Assembly (NCBI GenBank): GCA_947652115.1
Contig: OX393562.1
Coordinates: 24,121,397 to 24,185,396 of the forward strand
Source of the DNA: Blastomussa wellsi
Lineage: Eukaryota > Cnidaria > Anthozoa > Scleractinia > Plerogyridae
DNA: 64,000 nt
Direction: 5' to 3'
The translations under genes were made by a program, and so were the position numbers. Below, in pieces: positions 43,301 through 52,038 of this stretch. Below the pieces are notes generated by a model. That model was given only the letters and a program-made list of their open reading frames with translations. It was not told the origin of the DNA and did not search any database. Position 1 is the stretch's first letter. Each line of letters begins with the position of its first letter.

Positions 43301-46300
43301 CATAATTTCATATTAAATTTAGTTTTTGTGACATCATCACTTTTACCACTCTTTACCAAGTAGGTATTTTGGTTAATACTGCTAAAATGTAAACTACATG
43401 TAAGACTGTTCAATTAATAAGCCAAATAATTTACTAACTGAAGGAGACATCAAGTACTTTAAAAATTCTGTATCAGGCAAAACAACCCATACTGTTGGAG
43501 CTTATCCTGGTTATGTACCAGTCAAATCAAAGCCTTGACATCCTCCCAAGCATAGCCTGGGCATTTGATGCCTTTGCCTTCCATGGTGGGGAATTTGATC
43601 CTCACTCATAGAGGGTGGGGAATTTGAATGTGCCTCAATTTCATGTTAAATGTCCTGGCAATTCAACGTGGGCTGATAAATCATGGAGGAAACTGACATG
43701 GTGAGTTTTGAAAATTTTATAGGGAAAGACTGCAGATTCGAATTCTTGGCAGCTTTGTTAAAAAGCAAAGGACTAAGGCTTTAGGCTCCCTATAGATATT
43801 TGAGTGGTTGAGGTATTATCGCATTCTCAGAGCTAAAACTGCACCAACAGATGCTAGCGTTCTGTCGCAGTTTGACTGTGTAACTTGACCTCGACTTCAG
43901 GAGCTAATATTAAAAGCTAGTAAAAAGTTGAAATGGTAGGGGCATTTGAATGGCTTTTTGGTACGGGAGAGGGAAATTTGGATGGAAATTTTCCATAAAT
44001 TCAAATGCCTGGTGGGTTGCAGGATTGGGGGGGGGGGGGGGTGGCAGGATGGTGAAGTTTCGATTTGACTGCAGGCACATTACTGCAGCATAAAGGCACT
44101 TATGAATCAACTTATTACTGCTTCTGATATCTTTTAAAACCACCTCTTACCAATAAAAGTGATGCCATGCTTTATAAGGAGCTCAGGAAGTTTTGGATTC
44201 TCAGAAGCATGGCCCCATCCTGCCCAAACAGCCTTGAAAATCAATGGCAAGTTAGTGGAGATACAATATTGTTTTTTACATAATCATAATGCATTATTTA
44301 GAATTAGCACAATCTTCCTAGCGTGGTGCAGCCAACAAATACAATTATCTGTTACAGAATGATATTATAATCTTTAATCTTTAATCAATAATTGGTATAC
44401 TTCTAAAACAGTAAAATACTATACTAGAAGTTTAAATAAATAAATAAATCTGGGACGCGTCGGGAAAATAGAAACGCTCCCGATTTTCCAGATTTGTCAC
44501 CGACCATCCCTGATGATCAGGGATATTAATGATTTCCAATTTTCATTAGTCATAAAAATCTGGGATGGTCGGGAAACAGTGAAATCCGATCGTCTGGGAT
44601 TTTCCCAACAAATGAAAACTAGGCTTAACTAAATCTTTCTCTAATCTAATTGCTATGACCAGTAAAAATATTTTAATTTGTCCATTAGACATGGCATTCA
44701 AACAAATCAAAACTGATCTTCCTGCAGTCTTTAAAAATCACAATGTACAAGCTAGAACAGGTAATTTCCATCTTCTCTTTGATTAAAAAATAAAATATAA
44801 TTATTTGTTTGTTTGTTTGTTTGTTTCGTTTTAGAAATAACATTAATCATGATTTTAAGGATAGAGAAAGAACAAACCTGTACAGGAATTCTTTTTGCGA
44901 TATCCAGAATCAGATCAACATTGGCATAATTATGGTTATTTGTTCCACCAGGTACTGGAACATACTGATCGGCCATCTTGATATACTCTGCATTGGCCTG
45001 CAAATCACAGCTTACAATATTATTCGTTACTCCTTAAACTTCCAATAGTTTGAAACAACATCATTTATTGAAATTACAGTTACATATAATTATATATAAC
45101 TATACAAAGAAAAGTGTAAAAGGTTTAATTCGATATAAATTCTTTAAATAAATTATATATACATATATTATAATTTTTCTCCCCTGCAGGCAGGGTTGGT
45201 ACAGTTAACAGCACTCACAGATTGGTCACACCTGAACACCATGAGATCTAAAATACATATTAATCATTTAATATTTAAGAAATTTTGCTCTTAAAACATC
45301 AATGATTATATTATTATTTATAGCTAAGAAACCTGTGTATAAAACTTTAAGTTATTGCAGGTAATGTATTAGGTTACAAGATTGGCAGGCAATGAGGCAG
45401 TCATAAACTGCCTACTCGGTAAAATATGACTTCATTATTAATAACATTAAATAATTTACTTTTCAGGGTGTCTTTCTAATTAAGTTAAAGAATGTTTCAC
45501 TTGATCAGTTTTTGAACAGTCTGCACATTCAGCCATATAAATTATGTGTGTGTATAGAATATCTGAGTAACAAATTACCCTTTTTATCTTATGGATGGTG
45601 TAGTGCTGTCATACTGTGAGGTTTAGGAATGGATCTAAATGGAGTTCACTCACACACAATTCTTTAATTTGTGCATTGATATACTTGGATATTAATTGAT
45701 CCAATTTATCCTGAGCTGGTTCACTGGAGGCTAATTGATATAATTATTACAGGTACAGATTCAGTTGCAATTGTTATAATGCGTTTCCCTGTCATAAAAA
45801 ATAATTATTAGACCAACATGACCTAAGTGAAAAAAGATTATTAATTAAAAATTGAAGTCCTCTCACCCTGAGGTCCTCTGGTGTGACCATTGCAACAAAA
45901 CGTATAGCTTTCTCATTACCAAACAATTCATACGCCCAGCGTCTACAAGATCTCATGCATTTAACAGCAGCGATACCATTGTTGGCTATCAAGACTTTCT
46001 CTATAACACGGGAGCCACCAAATCTCTTTACAAATTCAGCTGGTGTGGCAATCTATAAACAATATAACAAAGACAGTTGCTTAAGAGTTTTGTAAAGATT
46101 CAATCACAGAGTTGGAAAATAGTTCAACTGATCTATATAGCAGTAGAATGTTGGAATACAGCTACAAAGTATCAAAGCAATGGAAAAAAAAAAAAACAAG
46201 TCACATTGGATCTTGGCATCTATGAAAGAGATGTACAGACTCTCTAGTACAATTATTATTAATACTAACATGCAACTGCAACATGAGGCTTTTCATGAAG

Positions 46301-49300
46301 TCAAGGTACAGTCCACTTTGGACATTGTTGCTTTGTACTTTCATGTACATACTGTATAATGCCTCCAGTTCAAAATTAAAGACATCACCAACAGATGTAA
46401 AGCTAAGTTTTCCGTTAAATTCCAAGACACAATTTTTCATGATGTCGTACTCATCTTGTCCCGCCTCAACTAGCTTTGCGGCTATTTGCGGGACAAGCCC
46501 CTTACAGTCCTTTCTTTAAATTTGCAAATAAATTGTTGTTGTTTTCAATGGCCTGGTAGGTAACATGAGCACCAACAATCTCTTCATTAACTTCAAGGAA
46601 GTCGACAGAATCCATTGAAAGTTTGTTATCACCAAACTGATCAGTTTTAAAAAGAAAAACCATTTTCAACCGGTTAGCTCAGATGGTAGAGCGCCAGATT
46701 GCTGTGTGGGAGGTCGCGGGGTCAAACCTCGGCTGGACCAACACTCATGGTACAAATGGTTAGACTTTCTAGTCTTCTAGGGTAAGGATGATAAACTGTA
46801 GGACCCGTCTCACAATCCTTGTTCCTAATAACTCTGTGGGACGTTAAAGAACCCACACACTGTTCGCAAAGAGTAGGGCATGTAGTTCCCGGTGTAGTGG
46901 TCTGGCCTTTCTGGTCTGTCTGGGAGGGTAGGGTGCTCTTTCCTATGGACAGCTTTACGCAGTAGAATGGTTCCACTCACTCACTCACTCATCAACAAAG
47001 GGGCGGCTTGCATGTCTCCATGACCCTGAGAGCAGTGCTGGTAGGAGTCTTGTACTCCTGGTAAGGTCACCCACGCCAGACAGGTCAAAGGGTAGAGACT
47101 GGACAAAGAGCGATCCTCTGGCCTGCCAGGTTGTGGGTCGGGTGTAAAGCTAGCAACCGTACCCCATAAAACATAAATTGTTCGATGGAAATGGCAGAAG
47201 TAGAATCTATTGTAACTGGTCATGACGGACTCAAGTTCGGAGTCTCTGATTGTTATGATTGTCAGCAGTGAAAGCCCACCAGCAACATGATGACATGAGG
47301 ACAATAGCTCTGCACACCGAAACCAAGCTACGCCTTGGCTTTTGGAATGTAAGAACAGTGGTCGAAGTAGGAAAACTGGCACAGGTTATCAGAGAGATGA
47401 GGCAATATGAACTGAATATTCTTGGGGTGAGTGAAACAAGGTGGCCCAGCTTAGGCTCTATAAGAACCAGCACAGGGCAAACTACTCTTTTCTGGTCACG
47501 AGGATAACCATCATCACGAGGGTGTGGTCCTAATCCTTCAGAAGGGTGTGGAAAAAACATTACTCGATTAGAAACCAATCAGTAATGGAATGTTAAAAGC
47601 CAGATTTTGCAGAAGACATACCCAATTATCTGTGATTCAATGTTATGCTCCCATAAATGACACTGACGATAAAGAAAAGGAACGCTTCTACAACAAACTG
47701 CAAGCTGAAGTAGCAAACATCCCCAACCAAGATTTGCTGCCTGTAACAGGTGACATGAATGCAAAAGTTGGCTTTGAGAACGACAGCTAAGAAAGGGAAA
47801 TGGGAAGGCACAGATGCGGTGCAATGAACAGCAATGGCGAAAGGCTAGTGGAATTCTGCAGCATCAACAACTTGGTAATTGGAGGCACCCTTTTTCCGCA
47901 TAAAACCATCCACAAGCTGACTTGGTGGTCTCCGATGTCATACTTTTGAATAGTTTTCAGATGCAGCCTATGAAAAAATTCGTTCAGTATTATGGAGGGA
48001 TGTATTCTAAACATGAAGCTTTTCATATTCGCCAACCACAAAAAGAAGAAAAGGAGAGTAAACTCGTAAAGTTAAACTTTCTTTTCTCTGCCTTGATTGC
48101 TTATGCCATGTCGCTTCACATATCAGCACACGCTAAACATCATCAGCAGCATACACCCATGGGCAAATAGTACACGCTAAATTGACCAATCAGAACGCAT
48201 GCTTAACCCAAGTTGTGCTATAAAACGCTATGGTAGAGCAATGTACACATGTTTGTGCTACCATTTAAAAAGCTAGTTATGTAAGCTATCTTATCTTACC
48301 TAGGTTTATAATGAGAGCAATGAAAAACAAAATGCCGGGCAAGATTATAATCGCCAAACAGGATTCTCTTTGCAGGAAATCCTGAAAACCAGTTAAATAA
48401 AAAAGTTTCCTTTGCTTTGGGGGAAAAGGAATTATGGTAAAAAAATATTTATTTTGCTGTCAACATAATCACCAAACAAGATTACCTTTTCAGGAAATTA
48501 AATCCCTAAAGCCATAATGTTTGGGTAAAAGAAGCATTTACAAACCTATATTGCAATCATCATTTTGCTTTGTAATTGTCCACAAAATATTATACATGTA
48601 TTTGAATAATCATTATAATTTCAAATATATGATTAAAACTGTGTAAAAGGCACTCACACAGCTGAAATATTAGCCTCAAAATAAAGTCATTAAAAACAAA
48701 ATTTAAAAAGTAACGAAAAACCACGAAATTTCAATTACGGGTCCCTCTTTGCTGTCAAAGTATGGTACTGTACAATCATTTACATTCCATAATAAGACCT
48801 CCCAGCCCCCGAACACACCCCCAAGTATCGTCTAGACAAAATAGCAAACGAGGATTATATATCTGGAATTTATTCTTGAGAATGCAAGCCCACATGACCT
48901 TACGTAATCTTCGTATCAAACGTTCGAATAGAGGAATTAACAACAAAAAGTTCGCTAGCAGTCCATCAGCGATCGATTGAGCTCACAATGGTTTCCAACT
49001 GTGATTGAATGCAGTTTTAATATTTGTGTTCCAGGCAAGCTTTAGATATTCTTGTAATTTTGGCAAATGCAAGCGACGAAGAAAGCAATTTTCAGCGTGA
49101 TAAAGAACAAGCAACGGCCATAAATTCCTTGCTGCAGATCATCCGTGTTTAATTTAGCTTACACCGAAGTAGACTTGACAGATCTATGTATGAACGCCAA
49201 CTAAATTAGCTCAAAGTATTTACTTACATTGCAGTCTTTGGAACCCTTCGAGTCAATTCTTAACGAAATCCCGTCCTCGCTGACATCTGAATCATTGTCA

Positions 49301-49311
49301 GAGGTAGACAT
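5393..49311 (-). CDS. ACACA: Acetyl-CoA carboxylase, complete, 71 coding exons
   Basis: Multidomain, biotin-dependent acetyl-CoA carboxylase. It carboxylates acetyl-CoA to malonyl-CoA, the committed step of fatty-acid synthesis. Coding exons in gene order: 49228-49311, 45867-46052, 44878-44997, 44151-44232, 42497-42595, 42213-42322, 41202-41312, 40866-40918, 40560-40716, 39728-39841, 39336-39395, 39127-39218, 38426-38495, 38072-38235, 37248-37398, 36373-36476, 35908-35989, 35322-35392, 34418-34492, 34236-34301, 33718-33802, 33562-33605, 32915-33005, 31319-31387, 30959-31105, 30735-30854, 30217-30317, 29756-29844, 29317-29444, 28727-28840, 28230-28343, 27818-27907, 27285-27341, 26923-26984, 26037-26085, 25516-25625, 25158-25275, 23759-23878, 22931-22990, 22401-22442, 22161-22301, 20908-20985, 20737-20823, 20060-20128, 18992-19083, 18427-18538, 17815-17901, 17545-17613, 16789-16854, 16263-16337, 16075-16134, 15896-15967, 15197-15334, 14626-14667, 13974-14052, 13365-13462, 12800-12910, 12247-12313, 11933-12009, 10854-10974, 10344-10440, 10150-10246, 9528-9654, 8457-8643, 8143-8264, 7861-7940, 7250-7315, 6828-6928, 6212-6281, 5982-6112, 5393-5546. 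They total 6834 nt, or 2277 residues plus stop, close to the animal family length (about 2,350). Every junction is GT-AG and in phase. Some small exons (34, 35, 60) have alternative nearby acceptors. Introns hold repeats but no other gene. Confidence 0.97.
9968..10135 (+). repeat. Interspersed repeat E, copy 1
   Basis: It contains TTAGTATCACCTCTTT, then GGTTTCCTTCATTTT and GGGGAATTTGGTTCG. Similar copies are at 16610-16740 and, inverted, at 19180-19330; all lie in ACC introns. Confidence 0.65.
11139..11400. mobile_element. Foldback element with 8-bp target duplication, copy 1
   Basis: Long inverted repeats form the element. Each arm contains TTCTCG, CCAGAGCCACTTGT and TAAGCCGGCTGGGCC, followed by GTGCACGAGG; a shorter AT-rich core lies between. 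The 8-bp flank TCGCTGCA is repeated at 11131-11138 and 11401-11408. There is no coding capacity. The same arm design is seen at 21535-21861. Confidence 0.85.
11672..11794. repeat. 16-bp minisatellite, about 7.7 units
   Basis: Tandem units of the form GGTTATGCAAGATCAT. Later units change CAT to CTT and diverge slightly. The array lies in the ACC intron between 10974 and 11933. The open frames across it are a by-product of the repeat. Confidence 0.95.
12422..12772 (-). mobile_element. tRNA-derived SINE, family A, copy 1
   Basis: On the minus strand the head reads GGTTAGCTCAGTTGGTAGAG (A box) and GAGTTCGAGCCCC (B box), like a tRNA. The body follows with GGTTAGACATTCTAGTCTTC and GACGTTAAAGAACCCA. 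It shares head and body order with 46671-46990. The head starts about 27 bases from the splice donor of the exon at 12800-12910. Confidence 0.88.
13045..13240 (-). repeat. tRNA-like repeat with palindromic tail
   Basis: On the minus strand a tRNA-like block reads GGTCAGTTGGTAGAGCACTG with a B-box-like GTTTTGAGTCCC. It is preceded by an AATATATGAAGTTCATATATT palindrome (13203-13223) and followed by a GCCTGA/TCAGGC stem. It resembles the copy at 25735-25935. Confidence 0.65.
14129..14449. mobile_element. CACTA-like MITE, copy 1
   Basis: The 321-bp element starts CATTGCGCCAAATG and ends TTTCGTGCAGTG, so its termini are inverted CACTG-type repeats. A 3-bp flank TTT is present on both sides (14126-14128, 14450-14452). 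The interior has several GAATACGT and GAGTATTC motifs and no open frame. It is clearly homologous to 17111-17464. CACTG ends with a 3-bp duplication fit the EnSpm/CACTA superfamily. Confidence 0.85.
16610..16740 (+). repeat. Interspersed repeat E, copy 2
   Basis: It has ATAGTATCACCTCTTTTTTT, then GGTTTCCTACATTTTAAGGG and AATTTGGCTCG, matching 9968-10135 in order and strand. Confidence 0.65.
16789..31387 (-). CDS. ACACA: ACC exons 24-49: central region
   Basis: The central region joins the carrier domain to the carboxyltransferase and contributes to dimer form and regulation in eukaryotic ACC. Conserved stretches include [96 protein letters not shown] and [17 protein letters not shown]. The least conserved stretch (exons 34-38) was placed by phase plus weak similarity; exons 35 (26037-26085) and 37 (25158-25275) are the least certain of the gene. 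Confidence 0.9.
17111..17464. mobile_element. CACTA-like MITE, copy 2
   Basis: The 354-bp element starts CACTGCGCCAAATG and ends TTTTCGCGCAGTG, with ATG repeated on both flanks (17108-17110, 17465-17467). It follows the same interior order as 14129-14449, including GATATCCCAGGTGT and CGACTCGTATTCG, but carries one extra GAATACGCCATGCACACC segment. It lies in the intron between ACC exons 48 and 49. Confidence 0.88.
18609..18895 (+). mobile_element. tRNA-derived SINE, family B, full copy
   Basis: The head GGCGCAGTGGCCTAATGG and GGGTTCGAGCCCC gives A and B boxes of RNA polymerase III type. The body includes GGCAGGACACTTTACTCTCA, CTATAAATGGGAACCGG, GAAATACTCTCTGTGGC and GCTCGTATGCAGACTT. It is in an ACC intron. 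Other family members are at 35661-35880 and 58684-58912. Confidence 0.9.
19180..19330 (-). repeat. Interspersed repeat E, copy 3
   Basis: Inverted relative to the copies at 9968 and 16610. It contains CAAAGAGGTGATACTAAACC and AATTACCCTTAAAATGAAGG. Confidence 0.65.
19640..19945 (+). mobile_element. tRNA-Ser-like SINE, family C
   Basis: The head GCGTGACCGAGTGGTTACGG, an ACTTGAAATC anticodon-loop-like block (TGA, as in tRNA-Ser) and GGATTCAAGTC resemble a serine tRNA. The sequence then runs into a non-tRNA body (CCAACTGGTTTGCC, GAGTAGCATGCCGGAGAACT) and ends near CAACATTTACTAATAAAA. The attached body and imperfect stems argue for a SINE rather than a functional tRNA gene. Confidence 0.75.
21429..21520. 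repeat. Short palindromic repeat, copy 1
   Basis: Inverted arms CAACCTCATTCCCAGGGTCT and TACCCTGGGAACGAAGTTGG form a hairpin. A second copy is at 21993-22061. Confidence 0.8.
21535..21861. mobile_element. Foldback element with 8-bp target duplication, copy 2
   Basis: Inverted arms of roughly 90 bp contain CCATTCTCGTCCCCATAGCC, CTTAGCCGGCAGGGCC and CACGAAAAACGTAGGGCTCT. The flanks AAAAGGTT (21527-21534) and AAAAGGTC (21862-21869) are an 8-bp duplication with one change. The arm layout parallels 11139-11400. Confidence 0.82.
21993..22061. repeat. Short palindromic repeat, copy 2
   Basis: Arms CAACCTCATCCCAGGGTCTT and GAGACCCTGGGAACGAGGTTG flank a CTTCCGGGAGGGCGGAAG loop stem. Same family as 21429-21520. 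Confidence 0.82.
24461..24623. repeat. Foldback repeat F, copy 1
   Basis: The left arm CAATAGACCAATTTCGATAT and its complement ATATCGAAATTGGTCTATTG close a hairpin with arms of about 47 bp. The inner stem has GAGGCTCCGGGG and CCCCGGAGCCTC. Confidence 0.85.
24818..24982. repeat. Foldback repeat F, copy 2 (partial)
   Basis: It ends with the same AAAATATCGAAATTGGTCTA arm as 24461-24623 and contains AGACAATAGA and CCCGAGCCTCG. The left arm is shortened. Confidence 0.7.
25735..25935 (-). repeat. tRNA-like repeat with TATATGAA tail
   Basis: On the minus strand it has a tRNA-like 72-base block starting GGCTTCCTAGCTCAGTTGG and ending GTTGAAGCC. The terminal stem pairs at six of seven positions and the B box is GGGCTCAAATCCC. 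The flanking tail has TATGAATTATTTCATTTCA. The tail shared with other copies marks it as a repeat, not a lone tRNA gene. Confidence 0.7.
27094..27229. mobile_element. Foldback MITE with 9-bp target duplication, copy 1
   Basis: The arms AGCCTGCGTAGCAAGCGTTC and GAACGCTTGCCACGCAGGCT are inverted. The 9-bp flank ATAGAACCT is repeated exactly at 27085-27093 and 27230-27238. The core contains GCGAGCGAAGAGC and its complement. Confidence 0.88.
27414..27591. repeat. Foldback repeat with long arms
   Basis: Arms of about 75 bp are inverted, beginning CAAATAAAGAAGCCTGAGCC and ending GGCTTAGGCTTCTTTATTTG. The GAGGGAAATGTAGAAAACAC stretch recurs in a fragment near 42045-42085. Confidence 0.82.
29048..29133. 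mobile_element. Foldback MITE with 9-bp target duplication, copy 2
   Basis: An 86-bp element with ends TAGCCTGCGTCGCAGACGG and CTGCAACGCAGGCTA. The 9-bp flank CTATCCAGG is repeated exactly at 29039-29047 and 29134-29142. It shares the TAGCCTGCG terminus and duplication length with 27094-27229. Confidence 0.88.
32915..35392 (-). CDS. ACACA: ACC exons 18-23: biotin carboxyl carrier domain
   Basis: This part carries the swinging biotin arm. The 44-nt exon 33562-33605 encodes [14 protein letters not shown]; the lysine of VMKM (about residue 715) is the biotinylated residue. The flanking exons give the carrier fold: [19 protein letters not shown] before it and [20 protein letters not shown] after it. 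The small exon 35322-35392 (residues ending TEVEAH) is needed to keep the frame into [10 protein letters not shown]. Confidence 0.96.
33430..33540 (-). repeat. Palindromic TATATGAA-type repeat
   Basis: On the minus strand it reads TATGAAATAATTCATATATG, then GGAATGATCTTCGCAGTGAA and a GAAGCCTG stem. It parallels 2035-2190. Confidence 0.7.
35661..35880 (+). mobile_element. SINE family B, diverged copy
   Basis: A worn copy: GGTTAGTGCACTGGACTCTG, CTTGGGCAAGAAACTTTATT and CTTCATGCTACAGGAAC match the order of 18609-18895. It ends just downstream of the donor of ACC exon 17. Confidence 0.65.
37248..46052 (-). CDS. ACACA: ACC exons 2-15: biotin carboxylase domain
   Basis: About residues 29-551. This domain carboxylates biotin using ATP and bicarbonate. 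Visible hallmarks are [13 protein letters not shown] at the N-terminal fold, [18 protein letters not shown], the glycine-rich ATP-grasp loop [12 protein letters not shown] (exon 7), [18 protein letters not shown] (exon 9), and the active-site stretch [16 protein letters not shown] across exons 10 and 11. The end of the domain, [15 protein letters not shown] and IDTGWLD, lies in exon 15. No key residue appears to be lost. Confidence 0.97.
37851..37959. repeat. Near-perfect hairpin repeat
   Basis: Arms of about 46 bp: GGTGGCTAGTGGTGGACATT pairs with ATATCCACCACTAGCCACC, and the outer AACAACTATTCAC pairs with GTGAATAGTTGTT. It lies in the ACC intron between exons 14 and 15. Confidence 0.88.
41680..41995 (-). 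mobile_element. Penelope-like element 3' remnant
   Basis: The minus strand reads [20 protein letters not shown] followed by ERF and a stop, which resembles the C-terminal end of Penelope-like (GIY-YIG) proteins. It is followed by GACGAAGGGCTAACGCTCG, a sequence I associate with the ends of such elements. Only the tail survives. It sits in the ACC intron between 41312 and 42213. Confidence 0.5.
44028..44042 (+). repeat. Poly-G run
   Basis: An unbroken or nearly unbroken run of guanines in an ACC intron. It could be a length-variable site or an assembly-sensitive spot. Confidence 0.8.
44802..44826. repeat. (GTTT)n microsatellite
   Basis: Six tandem TTTG units lie about 50 bases from the ACC exon 44878-44997, on its donor side. 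Confidence 0.85.
46671..46990 (+). mobile_element. tRNA-derived SINE, family A, copy 2
   Basis: The head CGGTTAGCTCAGATGGTAGA and B-box-like GGTCAAACCTC are followed by GGACCAACACTCATGG, GGTTAGACTTTCTAGTCTTC and GGGACGTTAAAGAACCCA. It ends in a (TCAC)n tail. It matches 12422-12772 block by block in opposite orientation and lies in ACC intron 1. Confidence 0.88.
47000..47937 (+). mobile_element. LINE 5' part with decayed APE endonuclease
   Basis: From 47259 the frames encode an apurinic-type endonuclease: [28 protein letters not shown] (catalytic glutamate), [10 protein letters not shown] and [10 protein letters not shown] (catalytic Asp/Asn), then [20 protein letters not shown]. Stops near 47505 and 47788 and a frame change show decay. 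The copy breaks off near 47937 before the reverse transcriptase. The upstream 250 bases look like LINE 5' leader. It could be the same clade as the element at 119-1655. It sits in ACC intron 1. Confidence 0.82.
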
Positions 49312-49319
49312 TGTTGAGC
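49228..49319 (-). CDS. ACACA: ACC exon with start codon
   Basis: The start codon is at 49309-49311. The exon encodes 28 residues, [18 protein letters not shown] and on, acidic and serine-rich, and ends at a GTAAGT donor (49227). A pyrimidine-rich tract and CCATAG acceptor lie only 8 bases before the ATG, so this exon is spliced to an upstream non-coding exon. The next exon starts [13 protein letters not shown], which aligns with the conserved start of the biotin carboxylase region. The N-terminus is therefore much shorter than in vertebrate ACC1 and shows no SMSGL-type AMPK site. Confidence 0.85.
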
Positions 49320-49705
49320 TATGGAAGAAAGTTAGATTTTAAGAAAAACAACATTGAATCTCATTGTCGACAGCTCGTAAAAATACAAACCATTCAGCGT
49401 CCAAACCACGGATTTGCAAGAATTTTATCACTCCCTGGTGAATTTAAGACTGTTTTTAAGTTATCAACAGGTAAATGATATTGTACTGAATAACGCCGGG
49501 CTAGTTATTTCACCTCTCAACCCATCTTACACAATTTGCCAAGATCACCCTCATTTCTACGAAACCTTCGCTTGATATTGTCTACTGAGCATGTCACAGC
49601 GTGACAAGCACGTGTGAAGCACTCGTCACAACAAAAAGTGTCACGCAATATTTCGATTAACATTTTTCTTTTCAAATAATGGAGTACTGCTTTGAATTTT
49701 GTATC

Positions 49706-50131
49706 GGTCAATACAAAATACAGACTGCAGACTGGACACAAAATGCAGACTGAGAAACAAAACTGTTTATTTTATCTATAAGGTGACAACAGTACAGCCA
49801 TAATCGCGCAAACGCCTTTCTCCCATCTGGAGGGGGCACATCGCCCATCTGGAGAGCATCGCCTTGAGACGAAACCAGAAGACGCTACACGCTCGTTAAT
49901 TACACCAGCACCACACACAGTGTGAAACTTGTGCCAAACAGCGGGCTCAACCTCAGTGTTGATAAACTTCTCTGACTGCAGATCTCACACCGATCTTCGG
50001 ATTCCCCAAACACCATCGGAAATTGACACCCTCAAGCGGAAAAGCTGCATGATCGCAATGTGTGGACTTTTACACTTTGTGTGAAAGTTCAACAAAAAAC
50101 TGTTTTCTCTTAGTTTGAAGTCTGCATTTTG
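49706..50131. repeat. Repeat with inverted GTCTGCATTTTGTA ends
   Basis: The left part has CAATACAAAATACAGACTGC and ACACAAAATGCAGACTG; the right end has AAGTCTGCATTTTGTACC. More CAGTCTGC/GTCTGCAG motifs follow to about 50310. No coding capacity. Confidence 0.55.
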
Positions 50132-52038
50132 TACCTATTAAAATGTAGCTCGTCTGCGTTCTTTATTTTGTACCCGGTCTGCAGTCAGGATGGTCAGCAG
50201 TCTACATTTTACCCGGTCTGCAGTCTGCGGCATGTTCTGCGGCAGTATGTACACGTCCCTAGTCTGCATATTGTAGCTAGCCGATGAGTGCAGCTGTCTG
50301 CAGACCGAATTTCGTACTAAAGCTAGAGTCTGGCACATTTCCCTGCAAGGAGACTGGTATGAATAGTATCTTACCAGTTACGGATGTCCGGCAAGCTCCA
50401 AGTACTACTTGCTCTCTCTTGAAAAATGTTCAGATTGTGACTCCTGAATAAGGTGTTTAATTGTAATACAGAATTTGTTAATTCCAACTGCATTGCATTT
50501 TTTGCCAGCCTCCAGCGGACCACTGCCGGCTTTGTGTTTCACTGAGCCCAGTCCCCCCCCCCCCCACCCCCCCAAGGTGATTCCTAACGGGCACATAAGC
50601 AGAATGGCGGCTTTTCTTTTCGGCTTGGCTTGCGAGAGAGACAAATCATCGTTTTTCCCGGAAACGAGTTCCGTGACCTCTCGACAGACAAAACGTGAAC
50701 GTTATTTTCCTCTTGAACACCATGTTATGTTAAATACTCGCTTCAGTAGTTTTCCCCTGAAATCCATAAAAGAGAACAGAAAAACGCGATAAATGTCGAG
50801 AAACGACTAAGTGAATAGTGATGTGTTTTGTAATCACCCCAATGACGAGCCCGAGATGCCGCCGAATTAATTGGCTATCGCTCATAGGAACCGAGCGCGA
50901 GTTGCATAGTCTATTCCTTTTGGTGGGAACACTAAACTGAATACAGCCCAAAACTGCAATCTTTGAACGTGGTGAATGAATCGCGAGAGAACTGGACTCC
51001 AGCGCAAAACGTGAGGCACGAAGGGGTAGGGGACGGGGAGCAAAAAAATAGGGTCCCCTAGCGCTTGATCTCTGTGTTTTTTGCTCGCGCGCTTTCTTTT
51101 ACGTTGAAAAAATAGAGTGGCTGTGAACGGTCTAGTTGAGAGTATGTTTTGAGAAGTATTTTATAAAAGTAATGAGAGGCTTTATTCATCACTCGGGCTG
51201 TTGGGAGTAGTCTTAACAGTTAGGCAAACCCTTGACTGCGTCTCGAGTTTCCATAACTGTCTCAAACTCTCCATGCCCCCCCCCCCCCCCCACCTCTCGT
51301 GTTTAGCTTTAAAAAAAAAATCTTCCATGTTCTACGCTCTATCCTACATGCTCTACAAATATGGTAAGCATACACTTCGAAAGAGAAAGAAGAGCCGGGG
51401 AAGAATAGTTCAATTTTTGTGTGGTTTTATTTAAACAATATATAATTATTCCAATCACACTTGTTGGACATCTCATATCCAACGCGGGCATACAATAACC
51501 GATCAAGAAACTGCGCGCATTGTGATTGGCATATGCCTATGAAGCAAACTATAAACGGCAGACTGATCCTGTCGCAAAGCGACGAAAAATAATCAAGATG
51601 GATACAGACACTACAGACGCATAAGCGTGTGGCATCACTACGTCGTGTGACTCGTGCGCGTGATCAGAGTTCAAAGTACACTGATATCAATGTTGTCGCA
51701 AAAGCAAGAAGCACTCTAGACAAGAAGTAGACACTGACTGGTGGAGAAAAAACCTTTTTCATTCGAATAGTTTGGCCACGCCGGGGAAATCTATCAATAG
51801 CAGTTGAACGTTCAGCTGTAAAGATTTTTCGTTTTTCTTTGATTTTATATTATTACACATTGTTGTCACCATCTGTCTTCTCATTGGCTAAGAGCCTACA
51901 AAAAAAACATTAACAAAATAAGCTGCCTTCAGGGAAAATATTTCTATGCGCGCTACTTTAAAAGAAACCAGGCAAAACTATATATTACTGTAAAGCTAAT
52001 AAAATGTAGATTCCAAAAATAATCTGCTTAACACTTAC

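Noticed and set aside
50475..50792. 105-codon plus-strand frame
   Set aside because: It crosses a poly-C run, shows no domain, and has no splice or neighbour support.
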